36,782 bases of DNA from Candidatus Rokuibacteriota bacterium (GCA_003220615.1 QHTB01000169.1:1-36782), one strand, 5' to 3'. Numbered from the stretch's first letter, positions 7,054 to 15,437 are shown. Notes: generated from the letters alone by a model not told the origin. A program made the numbers and translations.

Positions 7054-7084
7054 TAAGATTATCTTAGTGGGATACGCTAAGATA
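7054..7084. promoter_or_regulatory. Triple half-site palindrome in the Hsp20 leader
   Basis: TAAGAT-T-ATCTTA at 7054-7066 is a perfect 6-1-6 inverted repeat. TATCTTAG (7060-7067) also pairs perfectly with CTAAGATA (7077-7084) across 9 bases. So three copies of one half-site lie in the untranslated leader, in alternating orientation, just upstream of the AAGGAG ribosome site (7090-7095). It does not match the HrcA CIRCE or HspR consensus. It may be a DNA operator or an RNA hairpin; the 1-base loop of the first pairing favours DNA. Confidence 0.4.
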
Positions 7085-7101
7085 TTCGGAAGGAGAGCAC
7101 C

Positions 7102-7545
7102 ATGAACACCATGCTTCACTGGTCCCCGACCCGGCAGTTCCACCTCCACCACGAGGCCGACGACCTATTCGAGAGGTTCTTCTACGGCACCAGGGATGAA
7201 GCCGCTCAGCGTGCCCCGTTGCTCCCCGCCGTGGAGGGGCGGATCGAGGACGGCACCTACGTCATGCAGTTCTCCCTGGCGGGCGTGGATCCGAAGGATG
7301 TCGCGGTGTCCTTGATGGACAACGTCCTCACCGTCAAGGGTGAGCGCAAGGCCGACCACGACTCCACGGGCAAGGACTACTTCGTCCGCGAGGTCGCGTA
7401 CGGTGCGTTCCAGAGGAGCTTCGCGCTCCCCGAGGGCGTCGACGTCGCCCAAGTGGAGGCGAAGTCCGCGAACGGCATGCTCGAGGTGAGGGTCCCCGCG
7501 CCGCGAGCCGCGACGCCGAGGACGATCGAAGTCAAGGCCGCATGA
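7102..7545 (+). CDS. Hsp20/alpha-crystallin small heat-shock protein
   Basis: A 147-residue small heat-shock protein from ATG 7102, with AAGGAG 6 bases upstream. The alpha-crystallin domain spans about residues 45-140: AVEGRIEDGTYVMQFSLAGV, then DPKDVAVSLMDNVLTVKGER, YGAFQRSFALPEGVDVAQVEA and NGMLEVRVPAP, ending with the IEV C-terminal anchor (I/V-x-I/V). Such proteins form oligomers that hold unfolding proteins for refolding by DnaK/ClpB, without ATP. The gene stands alone between its AT-rich promoter and a strong hairpin terminator. Regulation by an unrecognised palindrome is suggested by the promoter and leader repeats. Length is typical. Confidence 0.93.
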   Translation: MNTMLHWSPTRQFHLHHEADDLFERFFYGTRDEAAQRAPLLPAVEGRIEDGTYVMQFSLAGVDPKDVAVSLMDNVLTVKGERKADHDSTGKDYFVREVAYGAFQRSFALPEGVDVAQVEAKSANGMLEVRVPAPRAATPRTIEVKAA

Positions 7546-7561
7546 TCGAGGCCGGTCGGGA

Positions 7562-7597
7562 CCGGGGCCGTGCCGGTGTCGACCGGCACGGCCCCGG
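7562..7597 (+). terminator. Strong hairpin after Hsp20
   Basis: A perfect 16-bp stem (7562-7577 with 7582-7597) closed by the four-base loop GTCG begins 16 bases after the Hsp20 stop codon. There is no T-tract, as is common in very GC-rich genomes, so termination may be intrinsic-like or only RNA-stabilising. Confidence 0.6.
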
Positions 7598-7632
7598 AGG
7601 GTCCCGGTGCAGGTGACGGGGGGACGCTGAAA

Positions 7633-7911
7633 ATGGACGGACGAGAGCCTTTGAGGCAAGCGACGAAGCTATGGCAAGAGGAGATCAACCCGGAGTTCGG
7701 CACGCCGTATAACGACATCGGAGTCTACCTGATGGAGCGGGAGAGGCTCGACGAGGCGCTCCCCTGGCTGCAGAAAGCCAAGCAGGTGAGACGGCTGCGA
7801 GCCGCAGCGGGCAGTTCCCCTTCATGAACTGGGGCGGATTTATCTCAAGTAGAGGCGCTGGTGGGGCCCCTCCGTGAGTTCGAAGCCACTGTGCAGCTGT
7901 GGGAAGGCGGA
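7633..7911 (+). pseudogene. Decayed tetratricopeptide-repeat protein
   Basis: From ATG 7633 the frame encodes an N-terminal TPR pair with [26 protein letters not shown], the A/B helix pattern of a TPR unit. Continuation motifs then appear in other frames: QFPFMN at 7812-7829, LGRIYL at 7829-7846, and ALVGPLREFEATVQLW at 7855-7905, back in the first frame. In intact relatives these would run continuously (PRxFPFxNLGRIYLxKGxxxxALREFExAL). At least three frame changes and a stop in the reading frame at 7825-7827 mean the gene is not intact here, through mutation or sequencing error. TPR units mediate protein-protein contacts. Confidence 0.55.
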
Positions 7912-8051
7912 GTCTTACCGCTGCGCCGTTTGATGCGAGGGTCGGAGGTTGCCGCTGAGGGTGCCGACAGGCAGGCTGTGGATGACGCCGACTAGATGCA
8001 GAACCGTGACGTGTTCGTAGGTTTCCCGTGACGAGAGAAAGGCGACGACAC

Positions 8052-8237
8052 ATGTCCGAATGCCCCAAGGACGTGTTCGCCCTCGTGCTGCTGATGCTGA
8101 TGTGGCTTCCTACTTGGGGCGGGATGTATCGACTGCCGCCGGAGACAGACATGGGTTCCCGCGGCATCAGATCTCACCCGGCCTCCGCGATTGGGAGCGC
8201 AAGCGTCGCCGAGGAAGCCCGCGGGCGAGAGCGTTGA
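8052..8237 (+). CDS. Possible small membrane peptide, unrecognised
   Basis: ATG 8052 is preceded by GAAAGG, and the first 25 residues, MSECPKDVFALVLLMLMWLP, give one hydrophobic segment. The remainder is low-complexity Ser/Ala/Arg. It lies between two decayed genes and may itself be a remnant. No family was recognised. The flanking stretches 7912-8051 and 8238-8390 show nothing I can support. Confidence 0.2.
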   Translation: MSECPKDVFALVLLMLMWLPTWGGMYRLPPETDMGSRGIRSHPASAIGSASVAEEARGRER

Positions 8238-8393
8238 GTGTGCGCTGGGGAAAGCTCGCGGTCCTGGCTCTGTCTCGGCCTTGATGTCATCCGTGATCCC
8301 ACCTTCCCTCGAGGTACCCCAGGAACGCTCTGTCAAGAGGTCACGGGACAAGTCTTGGGGATGGACCGCAGAAGGGATCATCTACGTCGGGAG

Positions 8394-8512
8394 ACCGCCC
8401 GAAGCGCTCGCGAACGTCAAAGTCGGCGACGTGATCGACGACTGGACGTGCTCATCAGCGATCTCGAGATGCCCGGCAAGGACGGCTGTTGGCTCATTGG
8501 TCGTGGTTTGGC
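8394..8512 (+). pseudogene. Fragment of a response-regulator receiver domain
   Basis: Codons from 8442 read LDVLISDLEMPGKDGCWLIGR, the phosphoacceptor segment of a CheY-like receiver (PDVLISDLEMPGMDGYELIRR); Asp in ISDLEMPG is the phosphorylation site. The preceding bases carry a broken version of the SAxEAL helix in another frame. No intact N-terminal acidic pair, conserved Thr/Lys or output domain follows before the next gene at 8558. It is a relic, not a working regulator. Confidence 0.5.
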
Positions 8513-8557
8513 ACGCCTCTACCCCCCCATCGTGTTTTGCCGTAGCATGCGCCCGCC

Positions 8558-9766
8558 ATGACAGCTCAAAGCTCGCGCAACGTCCGCCTCCTCGCCCACC
8601 ATCCCCTCGACGGCTTCGGCAATTGCGGCGAGGGCATGGCCATCCAGCGCTGCCGCGACGGCCGGCGCGTCCTGTGGATCGCCCACGAGTCGGCGCCGAA
8701 GAACGTCACGGCCGTCGACGTCACCAATCCCAAGAAGCCGGCGCTGATCACGCAGACCGACCTTCCTCACAACCGGATGCGCTCCAACTCGCTGGATCTG
8801 GTCGGCGACCTGCTCGTGGTGGCGTACCAGACGAGCGCGCCAGATCTCAAACCCGCGGGATTCGAGATCTTCGACGTCGCTGATCCGGCCAAGCCCCGCA
8901 GCGTGTCGCTCTTCGACGCGTCGGGCGCGACCTCGCGCGGCGTGCATCACCTGTGGTGGGTGGACGGCGAGTACGTCCACTGCAGCTCGGGCGCGGCCGA
9001 CTTCACGCCGCGCAACCGGCGCGACGATCAGTTCTACCGCATCGTCGACGTGCGCCGGCCGTCGCGGCCGGTCGAGATCGGCCGCTGGTGGCTGCCGGGC
9101 ACGCGCGAGGGCGACGCCGAGCCACCGCTGCCCCGGCATCCCACGTTCGACACGGGCTATCGCGCCCACAACACGAACGTCTATCCTCAGCGCCCCGACC
9201 GAGCCTATCTCGGCTATCTCGACGGCGGCGCGATCGTCCTCGACATCTCGGACAAGACGCATCCGAAGATGGTGAGCCGCTGGGATTACCATCCGCCGTT
9301 CCCCGGCTTCTGCCACACCGTGGTGCCGCTGTTCGAGCGCGGCCTGCTGGTCGTCAGCGACGAGGCGACCAAGGACGCCGGCAAGGACTGGCCCAAGCTC
9401 GTGTGGATCGTGGACGCGCATACGGACGGCAAGCTGGTGCCCATCAGCACGTGCCCGCTGCCGCCGGTCAAGCTCTTCGCCAAGCGCGGCGGACGCTTCG
9501 GCGCTCACAACCTGCACGAGAACGATCCCGGGATGTGGTCCTCGGAGCGCTTCGTCGTGGGGACGTTCTTCAACGGTGGCGTGCGCGCCTTCGACCTCGC
9601 CGATCCGTTCCATCCCCGCGAGGCCGCCTGGTTCGTCCCGCCGGCACCGCGGAAATCGCCGACGAAGGCCATCCAGATCAACGACGTCATGATCGACGAG
9701 CGCGGCATCACGTACGCCGTCGACCGCATGATCGGCGGACTCTACGTCCTGGAGATCAAGCTCTAG
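8558..9766 (+). CDS. LVIVD-repeat beta-propeller protein
   Basis: A 402-residue protein with repeated LVIVD-type blades such as NVTAVDVTNPKKPALITQ, GFEIFDVADPAKPRSVSLF, FYRIVDVRRPSRPVEIGRW, GAIVLDISDKTHPKMVSRW and GVRAFDLADPFHPREAAWF. Each has the hydrophobic-D-(V/I/L)-xxPxxP signature, predicting a propeller of six or seven blades. Many His and Trp residues cluster between blades (GVHHLWWVDGEYVH, GFCHTV, FGAHNLHEND), which could form a binding or metal site. There is no signal peptide. It is followed after 19 bases by a cupin and then a secreted kelch protein, so the three form an operon. The substrate is unknown. The start ATG 8558 lacks a clear ribosome site. Confidence 0.75.
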   Translation: MTAQSSRNVRLLAHHPLDGFGNCGEGMAIQRCRDGRRVLWIAHESAPKNVTAVDVTNPKKPALITQTDLPHNRMRSNSLDLVGDLLVVAYQTSAPDLKPAGFEIFDVADPAKPRSVSLFDASGATSRGVHHLWWVDGEYVHCSSGAADFTPRNRRDDQFYRIVDVRRPSRPVEIGRWWLPGTREGDAEPPLPRHPTFDTGYRAHNTNVYPQRPDRAYLGYLDGGAIVLDISDKTHPKMVSRWDYHPPFPGFCHTVVPLFERGLLVVSDEATKDAGKDWPKLVWIVDAHTDGKLVPISTCPLPPVKLFAKRGGRFGAHNLHENDPGMWSSERFVVGTFFNGGVRAFDLADPFHPREAAWFVPPAPRKSPTKAIQINDVMIDERGITYAVDRMIGGLYVLEIKL

Positions 9767-9785
9767 CGTCTGACGGAGGACCGCG

Positions 9786-10154
9786 ATGGCTTCGCAACCC
9801 TACGCCATCCATCTCGACACGTTGTTCGCTTCGCTCCAGCTCGTCGACATCCAGAAGCTCGTCGATGGCTGCCAGGACGGCTGGTACAACCAGACGCTCT
9901 GTCGCGTGAACGACTGCGTCGTGCGCCTCGGCGTGATGCAGGGTGAATTCCACTGGCACAAGCACGACCACGAGGACGAGTTCTTCTACGTGATCGAGGG
10001 ACGATGGGTCATCGATCTCGAGGGGCGGACGGTCGAGCTCGGGCCGCGGCAAGGTTTCACGGTGCCGAAGGGGGTCATGCATCGCACGCGCGCCCCGGAG
10101 CGCACCGTCATTCTCATGATCGAAGGCGCCGGCGTGATGCCGACCGGCGACTGA
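9786..10154 (+). CDS. Single-domain cupin protein
   Basis: A 122-residue protein with a complete cupin_2 core. The first motif, GEFHWHKHDHEDEFFYVIEG, supplies the HxH...E metal ligands; the second, PRQGFTVPKGVMHRTRA, supplies the last His. Such small cupins bind iron, manganese or zinc and serve as sugar isomerases, dioxygenases or ligand sensors; the exact reaction cannot be told. GGAGG is visible upstream of ATG 9786. It is the middle gene of the LVIVD - cupin - kelch operon, with gaps of 19 and 26 bases. Its partners suggest processing or sensing of an organic acid or carbohydrate, which is inference. Confidence 0.85.
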   Translation: MASQPYAIHLDTLFASLQLVDIQKLVDGCQDGWYNQTLCRVNDCVVRLGVMQGEFHWHKHDHEDEFFYVIEGRWVIDLEGRTVELGPRQGFTVPKGVMHRTRAPERTVILMIEGAGVMPTGD

Positions 10155-10180
10155 GCCACATGAAGCGGAGGGGGACTCAT

Positions 10181-11236
10181 ATGGGCGTTCGAGTCACGCT
10201 GGGCCTCGTTCTCGTGATGACGGTGCTGCTCGTGGCCGGGCCGGCGCTGGCCCAGGGCAAATGGAGTCAGCTCAAGCCGATCCCGCAGGGCGAAGAGGAA
10301 GTCTACGGCACGGCCGCCGGCGGCAAGATGTACGTGCTCGGCGGTCTCGGCGCGTTCCCGAGCTGGGAACCGAAGATGATGCTGTGGAGCTTCGATCCCG
10401 CGACCAGCGAGTGGAAGCGACTCGCCTCGATCCCGGAAGGCATCCACCATCCGGGCTTCGCGGCCGTCGGCGGCAAGCTCTACTCGATCGGCGGCTTCAC
10501 GATCGCGCGGCCGGCGGGCGGCGGGCTGCCGGCCTGGGTGCCCTCGAATTCGGTGTGGATCTACGACACCGCGGCCAACGCGTGGTCGAAGGGCACGCCC
10601 GTCCCGACACCTCGCGGCGCACTATCGGCCACGGCGATCGGGACCAAGATCTACGCGATCGGCGGCGCCCGGAATCCGAGCTACTCGACGCCCGAGCTGC
10701 GCCCGTCGGTCCCCGTTGAGAACGTGGCCACGAACGAGGTCTACGACACCGAGACGAACACGTGGACGCTGGCCCGCCCGATGTTGACCGCGCGCAACCA
10801 CCACGGCGCCGCGCTGATCGACGGGAAGATCTACGTCGTGGGCGGCCGCATCGGCTCGACCTTCATCATCGGGCTCAGCAACAACGTGAGCACCAACGAG
10901 GTCTACGACATCGCCAAGGACACCTGGGCGTCCGTGCTCGGCATGCCGACACCGCGCAGCGGCGTGGGCGTGGCCGTGCTGAACGGCCGCATCCACGTGC
11001 TCGGCGGCGAGGCGTACCTCAATGACCTGGTCGGCACCTACAAGACGCACGAAGCGTACGACCCGAAGACCAACGCGTGGGAGCGGCTGCCGCCGATGCC
11101 GACGCCGCGGCACGGCCTGGCCGTCGGCGAAATCGGCGGCAAGATGTACGCGATCAGCGGATCGAACGTCGCCGGCGGTGGCGGCCCCCACGAGGGCGTC
11201 AACGTCAACGAGGTGTACGACCCGGCGGCGAAGTAG
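10181..11236 (+). CDS. Secreted kelch-repeat propeller protein
   Basis: From ATG 10181 (strong purine-rich GGAGGGGG upstream; an in-frame ATG at 10160 is less well placed) the product is 351 residues. Residues 1-25 are a Sec signal peptide ending PALAQ. The mature part carries about six kelch units with the GG doublet, spaced Tyr and Trp: KMYVLGGLGAF, KLYSIGGFTI, KIYAIGGARN, KIYVVGGRIG, RIHVLGGEAY and KMYAISGSNV. Each is followed by a block like VYDTETNTWTLARPM or AYDPKTNAWERLPPM. It is a periplasmic or exported beta-propeller, without catalytic residues I can identify. It is the last gene of the operon with the LVIVD and cupin genes, and its stop is 6 bases from the convergent oxidoreductase stop. 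Confidence 0.85.
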   Translation: MGVRVTLGLVLVMTVLLVAGPALAQGKWSQLKPIPQGEEEVYGTAAGGKMYVLGGLGAFPSWEPKMMLWSFDPATSEWKRLASIPEGIHHPGFAAVGGKLYSIGGFTIARPAGGGLPAWVPSNSVWIYDTAANAWSKGTPVPTPRGALSATAIGTKIYAIGGARNPSYSTPELRPSVPVENVATNEVYDTETNTWTLARPMLTARNHHGAALIDGKIYVVGGRIGSTFIIGLSNNVSTNEVYDIAKDTWASVLGMPTPRSGVGVAVLNGRIHVLGGEAYLNDLVGTYKTHEAYDPKTNAWERLPPMPTPRHGLAVGEIGGKMYAISGSNVAGGGGPHEGVNVNEVYDPAAK

Positions 11237-11242
11237 CCGCGC

Positions 11243-12274
11243 TCAGTCCAGCGGCAGGCTCACCGGCGCGTTGCGCTCGGCCGAGAGGTCGGCGGCCAGC
11301 GTGACTTCCATGACCAGCCGCGCCTCCTCGGGCGTGACCAGGACCGGGCGGTCGCCGGCCACCGCTTCGATGAAGTGGATGGTCTCGGCCGCCATCGGCC
11401 CCTGGTAGACGTGGCCCACCTGCTCGCCGGGCATCGTGCTGAGCGGCAGCACCATCCGATTCTTCATCGTGTTGAGGATGACGTCGCGGTGCGAGTCGTC
11501 CACCAGCACGGCGCCTTCGGTCGCGATGAACTCGATGGTGGCCGAGGAGAAGTGCGGATAGCCGGGCGGTAGCGCCCAGCCGGCGCCGATGGTGAACGCG
11601 GTGCCGTCGTCCATCGTGACCATGATCCACTGCGTGTCGGGCAGGCCGTGCTCCTTCTTCATCACGCCGTAGGCGTTCTGCGAGTACACGCGGATCGGCT
11701 TGCGCGGCTGCATGCACCAGAGGATGAAGTCGATGTCGTGCGTGGCTTCCATGACCGCGGGCGAGAGGTGCACGCGGCCGCCGATCTTGTTACCGATGGA
11801 GCGCGAGACGTTGCGGCTGACCAGGGCGGTCACCGGCTGGCCGATGGTGCCGTCCACCACGCACTGCTTGACGTAGGCGTAGCGGGGATTGAACCGCTGG
11901 GTGTAGCCGATGGTGAGCTTGAGCCGGTGGGCCCGCGCCAGCTGCATCAGCTCGTCGGCGTGCTTGAGCTCGAGGCCGATGGGCTTCTCGAGCAGCACGT
12001 GCTTGCCCGCCATCAGGCAGTCGCGCGTGAACGGATAGTGGGTCGTTTCCGGCGTGGTCGAGACGATGATGGCGTCGATGTCGGAGCGGGCCAGCAGCTC
12101 ACGATAATCGGTCGTCGCGGTCCGGGCCCCCGTCTCCTTGGCCACACGCTCGAGCCGGGCCTTGTCGATCTCGCAGAGATGCAGGCCCTTGATCAGCGGG
12201 TGGCCCGCGCAGACCTTGGCGCGGATCTCCCCGATCCAGCCCACTCCGACGATTCCCATCTCGATCGGCTTCAT
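11243..12274 (-). CDS. Gfo/Idh/MocA-family NAD(P)-dependent oxidoreductase
   Basis: A 343-residue protein. The start is taken at ATG 12274, where MKPIEMGIVGVGWIGEIRAK begins, preceded by AGGAGG; the longer open frame upstream lacks protein-like sequence. The Rossmann motif GVGWIG lies near residues 10-15, the family EKP motif (HVLLEKPIG) near 95, and the C-terminal domain keeps the catalytic-region His in ATHDIDFILW near 185. Relatives oxidise or reduce sugars, inositols and sugar derivatives with NAD(P). It is divergent from tctCBA with 222 bases between starts, suggesting shared control, and convergent with the kelch gene. The substrate is not predictable. Confidence 0.88.
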   Translation of the reverse strand: MKPIEMGIVGVGWIGEIRAKVCAGHPLIKGLHLCEIDKARLERVAKETGARTATTDYRELLARSDIDAIIVSTTPETTHYPFTRDCLMAGKHVLLEKPIGLELKHADELMQLARAHRLKLTIGYTQRFNPRYAYVKQCVVDGTIGQPVTALVSRNVSRSIGNKIGGRVHLSPAVMEATHDIDFILWCMQPRKPIRVYSQNAYGVMKKEHGLPDTQWIMVTMDDGTAFTIGAGWALPPGYPHFSSATIEFIATEGAVLVDDSHRDVILNTMKNRMVLPLSTMPGEQVGHVYQGPMAAETIHFIEAVAGDRPVLVTPEEARLVMEVTLAADLSAERNAPVSLPLD

Positions 12275-12336
12275 CGTCACGCTGCCTCCTTTGAACAGGG
12301 CACGGGCACCCGGGCTGTCGCTATCAGTCAAGCGAA

Positions 12337-12351
12337 GGGGGCTACGCCCCC
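12337..12351. repeat. Short GC hairpin in the divergent intergenic region
   Basis: GGGGGC-TAC-GCCCCC is a perfect 6-bp stem with a 3-base loop between the oxidoreductase and tctC starts. It could be a dispersed palindromic (REP-like) unit or an RNA hairpin in the oxidoreductase leader. Only one copy was seen here. Confidence 0.3.
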
Positions 12352-12444
12352 CTCGGCCTCCCCCGGCGTGCCCCGCCGCGATCATCTGCTGCGATCGACA
12401 TTTCACCCGATCCACGTCGCGACTTCGCGGGACGCGGTCCGGCA

Positions 12445-12472
12445 TTGCAAATCTGGCGTCGCGCGTTCTAAT
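12445..12472 (+). promoter_or_regulatory. Putative tctC promoter
   Basis: TTGCAA (12445-12450) and TCTAAT (12467-12472) are separated by 16 bases, each one to two mismatches from consensus. The leader to ATG 12497 would be short and contains GGAGG at 12486-12490. Confidence 0.35.
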
Positions 12473-12496
12473 GTTCTGCGAATCCGGAGGAACGGC

Positions 12497-13450
12497 ATGC
12501 CATTGTACGCAATCCAAATCATTCTCGTCGTCGTCGCGCTGTTGACTGGCCCGTGGCCGGCCTCAGCCCAGGATTTCCCCACGAAGCCAATCGAGCTGGT
12601 GATCCCGTACGGACCGGGCGGCTCGCACGACCTCACGGCGCGGGCCATCGCCAGCGTCGCCCAGCAGTACCTCGGCCAGCCGCTGCTCGTCGTGCTCAAG
12701 CCCGGGGGCGGCGGCGCCGTCGGCTCGCAGTACGTGATCCGCGCCAAGCCCGACGGCTACACGATCATGCTGGGCGGCACCGGCCCGAACACGATCTTCG
12801 CCCTCGTGCAGAAGGCGCCCATCGGCCCCGACCAGTTCACGCCGATCGCCCGCATCAACTACAGCCCCCCCGTCTTCGCCGTGCGGAACGAGGCGCCCTG
12901 GAAGACGATGCGCGAGGCGCTCGACTACATGAAGAAGAACCCCGGGAAGTTCAACTTCGCCAACTCGGGGACGTGGGGCGCTGCCGACTTTCCCATGCGG
13001 ATGATGGCCAAGGCCGCCGGCGTCGAGTACAACAACATCCCGTTCGACGGCGGCGGGCCGGCCACGCTGGCGGTCCTCGGTGGCCACGCCGACGCCACGT
13101 TCTCGTTCACGGCGCAGCTCATGCCGCAGGTGACGGCGGGCAAGCTGCGGCCGCTGGCGGTGACCGGCCCCTCGCGCATCCGCGAGCTGCCCCAGACGCC
13201 GACGCTCAAGGAAGAAGGCGTCGACGTGGTCTTCACGATGTGGCGCGCCGTCGTCGGGCCGAAGGGGCTGCCGCCGGCGACTGTGACCAAGCTCGAGGGC
13301 GCCTTCCGGAAGATCGCCGAGGACAAGCAGTTCCTGGAGCAGATCCGACAGCTCGGCGACGACGTCCAGTTCCAGACGGGCAAGGAGTTCGAGGCGACCT
13401 GGCGGCAGGAGTGGGACGCCTTCGGCCGCGTCGTCACCGCCGCGAAGTAG
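12497..13450 (+). CDS. tctC: Tripartite tricarboxylate transporter binding protein (Bug/TctC)
   Basis: A 317-residue periplasmic binding protein with a signal peptide over residues 1-25 (hydrophobic IQIILVVVALLTG, cleavage after PASAQ). The mature start DFPTKPIELVIPYGPGGSHDLTAR is the Bug-family hallmark: PxKPIxxIVPFxxGGxxDxxAR. GGGGAVGSQYV and KPDGYTIMLG are further family blocks. The ribosome site GGAGG is 6 bases from ATG 12497. It captures an organic acid, classically a tricarboxylate, for TctA/TctB, whose genes follow after 10 bases. The ligand cannot be told, because the Bug family binds many carboxylates and amides. Confidence 0.92.
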   Translation: MPLYAIQIILVVVALLTGPWPASAQDFPTKPIELVIPYGPGGSHDLTARAIASVAQQYLGQPLLVVLKPGGGGAVGSQYVIRAKPDGYTIMLGGTGPNTIFALVQKAPIGPDQFTPIARINYSPPVFAVRNEAPWKTMREALDYMKKNPGKFNFANSGTWGAADFPMRMMAKAAGVEYNNIPFDGGGPATLAVLGGHADATFSFTAQLMPQVTAGKLRPLAVTGPSRIRELPQTPTLKEEGVDVVFTMWRAVVGPKGLPPATVTKLEGAFRKIAEDKQFLEQIRQLGDDVQFQTGKEFEATWRQEWDAFGRVVTAAK

Positions 13451-13460
13451 CAACCTGACG

Positions 13461-13904
13461 ATGACGCGGGAGATCGGCGCCGTCGTCCTCGGGCTGGCGG
13501 TGGCGGCGCTGGCGCTGCGGGAGGCGTTGGGGTTACCGATCGGAACCGTGAGGAATCCCGGCGAGGGATTCTTCCCGCTCTGGCTCGCCGTCCTCCTCGT
13601 CGCCCTCTCGCTCCTCCTTCTCGGCCACGCGCTGCGCGCTCGCGCTGCGGCCGGCGCGCGGGGCGACACCCGCATCGGGCAGGTGATCGGCCTGGTGGCC
13701 GCGCTCGCCGTCTACACGGCGATGCTCGAATGGGTCGGCTATCCGATCGCCACGTTCCTCCTCGTGCTCTACATGGTGAAGGTCACGCACCCGCAGCGCT
13801 GGCTGCTCGCGCTCGCCGTCTCGCTGCTCGCCGCCGGCGGCTCGTACCTGCTCTTCGCCGTGTGGCTGAAGGTGCCGCTGCCGCCGGGCTCATGGAGATC
13901 CTGA
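13461..13904 (+). CDS. tctB: Tripartite tricarboxylate transporter small membrane subunit TctB
   Basis: A 147-residue protein with four predicted membrane segments: GAVVLGLAVAALAL, FFPLWLAVLLVALSLLLLGHAL, IGLVAALAVYTAML and the last two around YPIATFLLVLYMV / LLALAVSLLAAGGSYLLFAV. The NPGEGFFPL motif at the first loop is typical for TctB. It overlaps tctA by 13 bases, and the order tctC-tctB-tctA is standard. It forms the inner-membrane complex with TctA. Confidence 0.88.
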   Translation: MTREIGAVVLGLAVAALALREALGLPIGTVRNPGEGFFPLWLAVLLVALSLLLLGHALRARAAAGARGDTRIGQVIGLVAALAVYTAMLEWVGYPIATFLLVLYMVKVTHPQRWLLALAVSLLAAGGSYLLFAVWLKVPLPPGSWRS

Positions 13905-15409
13905 GCCTCCTCGGGTCCGGATTCGCCATCGCGCTCACCCCGGCGAATCTCTTCTACTGCTTCGTCGGCTCGCTGGTCGGCACCGCCATCGGCGTGTTGC
14001 CCGGCCTCGGGCCACCGGCCACGATCGCGCTGCTACTGCCCGTGACCTACGGCATTCCGGCGACGTCGGCGGTGATCCTGCTCGCCGGCATCTTCTATGG
14101 CGCGATGTACGGCGGCTCGACGACGTCGATCCTGCTCAACATTCCCGGCGAGGCGGCCTCGGTGGTGACGTGTCTCGACGGCTACCAGATGGCGCGCCAG
14201 GGACGGGCGGGCGCCGCGCTGGCCGTCGCCGCCGTCGGCTCGTTCATCGCGGGCACGATCGGCGTCGTCGGGCTCATGCTGCTGGCGCCGCCACTGGCCA
14301 GCTTCGCGCTGAAGTTCGGCGCGCCCGAGAACGCGGCCCTGCTGATTCTCGGCCTCCTGATGGTCGGTTACCTCGGTGGCGCCTCGATGACGAAGGGCTT
14401 GATGATGGCCGTCGTCGGGCTGCTCCTCGGCAGCGTCGGCCTCGATCCGATCCAGGGCACGCCGCGCTTCACCTACGGCATCTTCAAGCTCAGCGAGGGC
14501 TTCGACTTCGTCCTCGTCGCCATGGGCCTGTTCGGCATCGGCGAGGTGCTGGCCAACGTCGAGCAGACGGAAGAGCCCGAGGTCATCACGACGAAGATCG
14601 GCGGGCTGCTGGCCACGCGCGAGGAGTGGAAGGCGGCAGCGGCGCCGATGGCGCGGGGCTCGCTGCTCGGCTTCATCATCGGCGTGCTTCCCGGGGGCGG
14701 CGCCATCATCTCATCGTTCCTCTCCTACGCCCTCGAGAAGCGCTTCAGCCGGCACCCCGAGCGCTTCGGCAAGGGCGCCATCGAGGGCGTCGCCGCGCCC
14801 GAGGCGGCCAACAACGGCGCGGCGTCCAGCTCGTTCATCCCGCTGCTGACGCTCGGCATCCCGGGCAACGCATCCATCGCGCTGATCTTCGCGGCCCTGC
14901 TCATCCACGGCATCCGGCCCGGGCCGCTCCTGGTCGCTCAGCAGCCCCAGCTCTTCTGGGGCCTCATCGCCTCGATGTACATCGGCAACGTGATGCTGCT
15001 CGTCCTCAACCTGCCGCTGATCCGCGTGTGGGTGCGGCTGCTGCAGGTGCCGTACGGCCTGCTGGCGCCGTTCATCATCGTGTTCGTGCTGGTCGGGGCC
15101 TACAGCGTCAACAACAGCGCCTTCGACGTCGGCGTGGCCGTCGCCTTCGGCCTGGTCGGCTACGTCCTGCGCAAGCTCCACTTCGAGCCCGCGCCCCTCG
15201 TGCTGGCGATGATCCTCGGGCCCCAGCTCGAGGCGTCGGTGCGGCGGGCCCTGATCTTCTCGCGCGGCGACGTCTTCATCTTCTTCGAGCGGCCGATCGC
15301 CGCGGTCCTGATGACGCTGGCCGTGCTGATGCTGCTGTCGCCGCTCGCCCGCTGGGCGCTGAGCCGCAAGTTCTGGGAGATCGTCGGGCCGGTGCGGACC
15401 GAGAAGTGA
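13892..15409 (+). CDS. tctA: Tripartite tricarboxylate transporter large membrane subunit TctA
   Basis: A 505-residue polytopic permease with about ten to twelve hydrophobic segments. TctA-specific blocks are [21 protein letters not shown] near residue 30, [21 protein letters not shown] near 70, [12 protein letters not shown] near 155, [19 protein letters not shown] near 265, and [24 protein letters not shown] near 295. It carries the substrate, delivered by TctC, across the inner membrane using an ion gradient. The start is ATG 13892, inside the end of tctB, which suggests translational coupling. Length is normal. Confidence 0.93.
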   Translation: MEILSLLGSGFAIALTPANLFYCFVGSLVGTAIGVLPGLGPPATIALLLPVTYGIPATSAVILLAGIFYGAMYGGSTTSILLNIPGEAASVVTCLDGYQMARQGRAGAALAVAAVGSFIAGTIGVVGLMLLAPPLASFALKFGAPENAALLILGLLMVGYLGGASMTKGLMMAVVGLLLGSVGLDPIQGTPRFTYGIFKLSEGFDFVLVAMGLFGIGEVLANVEQTEEPEVITTKIGGLLATREEWKAAAAPMARGSLLGFIIGVLPGGGAIISSFLSYALEKRFSRHPERFGKGAIEGVAAPEAANNGAASSSFIPLLTLGIPGNASIALIFAALLIHGIRPGPLLVAQQPQLFWGLIASMYIGNVMLLVLNLPLIRVWVRLLQVPYGLLAPFIIVFVLVGAYSVNNSAFDVGVAVAFGLVGYVLRKLHFEPAPLVLAMILGPQLEASVRRALIFSRGDVFIFFERPIAAVLMTLAVLMLLSPLARWALSRKFWEIVGPVRTEK

Positions 15410-15437
15410 GTCATGGCCCGCTGACGCTTGGAAGAGC

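Noticed and set aside
8191..8883. 230-codon plus-strand frame running into the LVIVD gene
   Set aside because: It is out of frame with the LVIVD protein and shows no domain; composition is that of frame noise.
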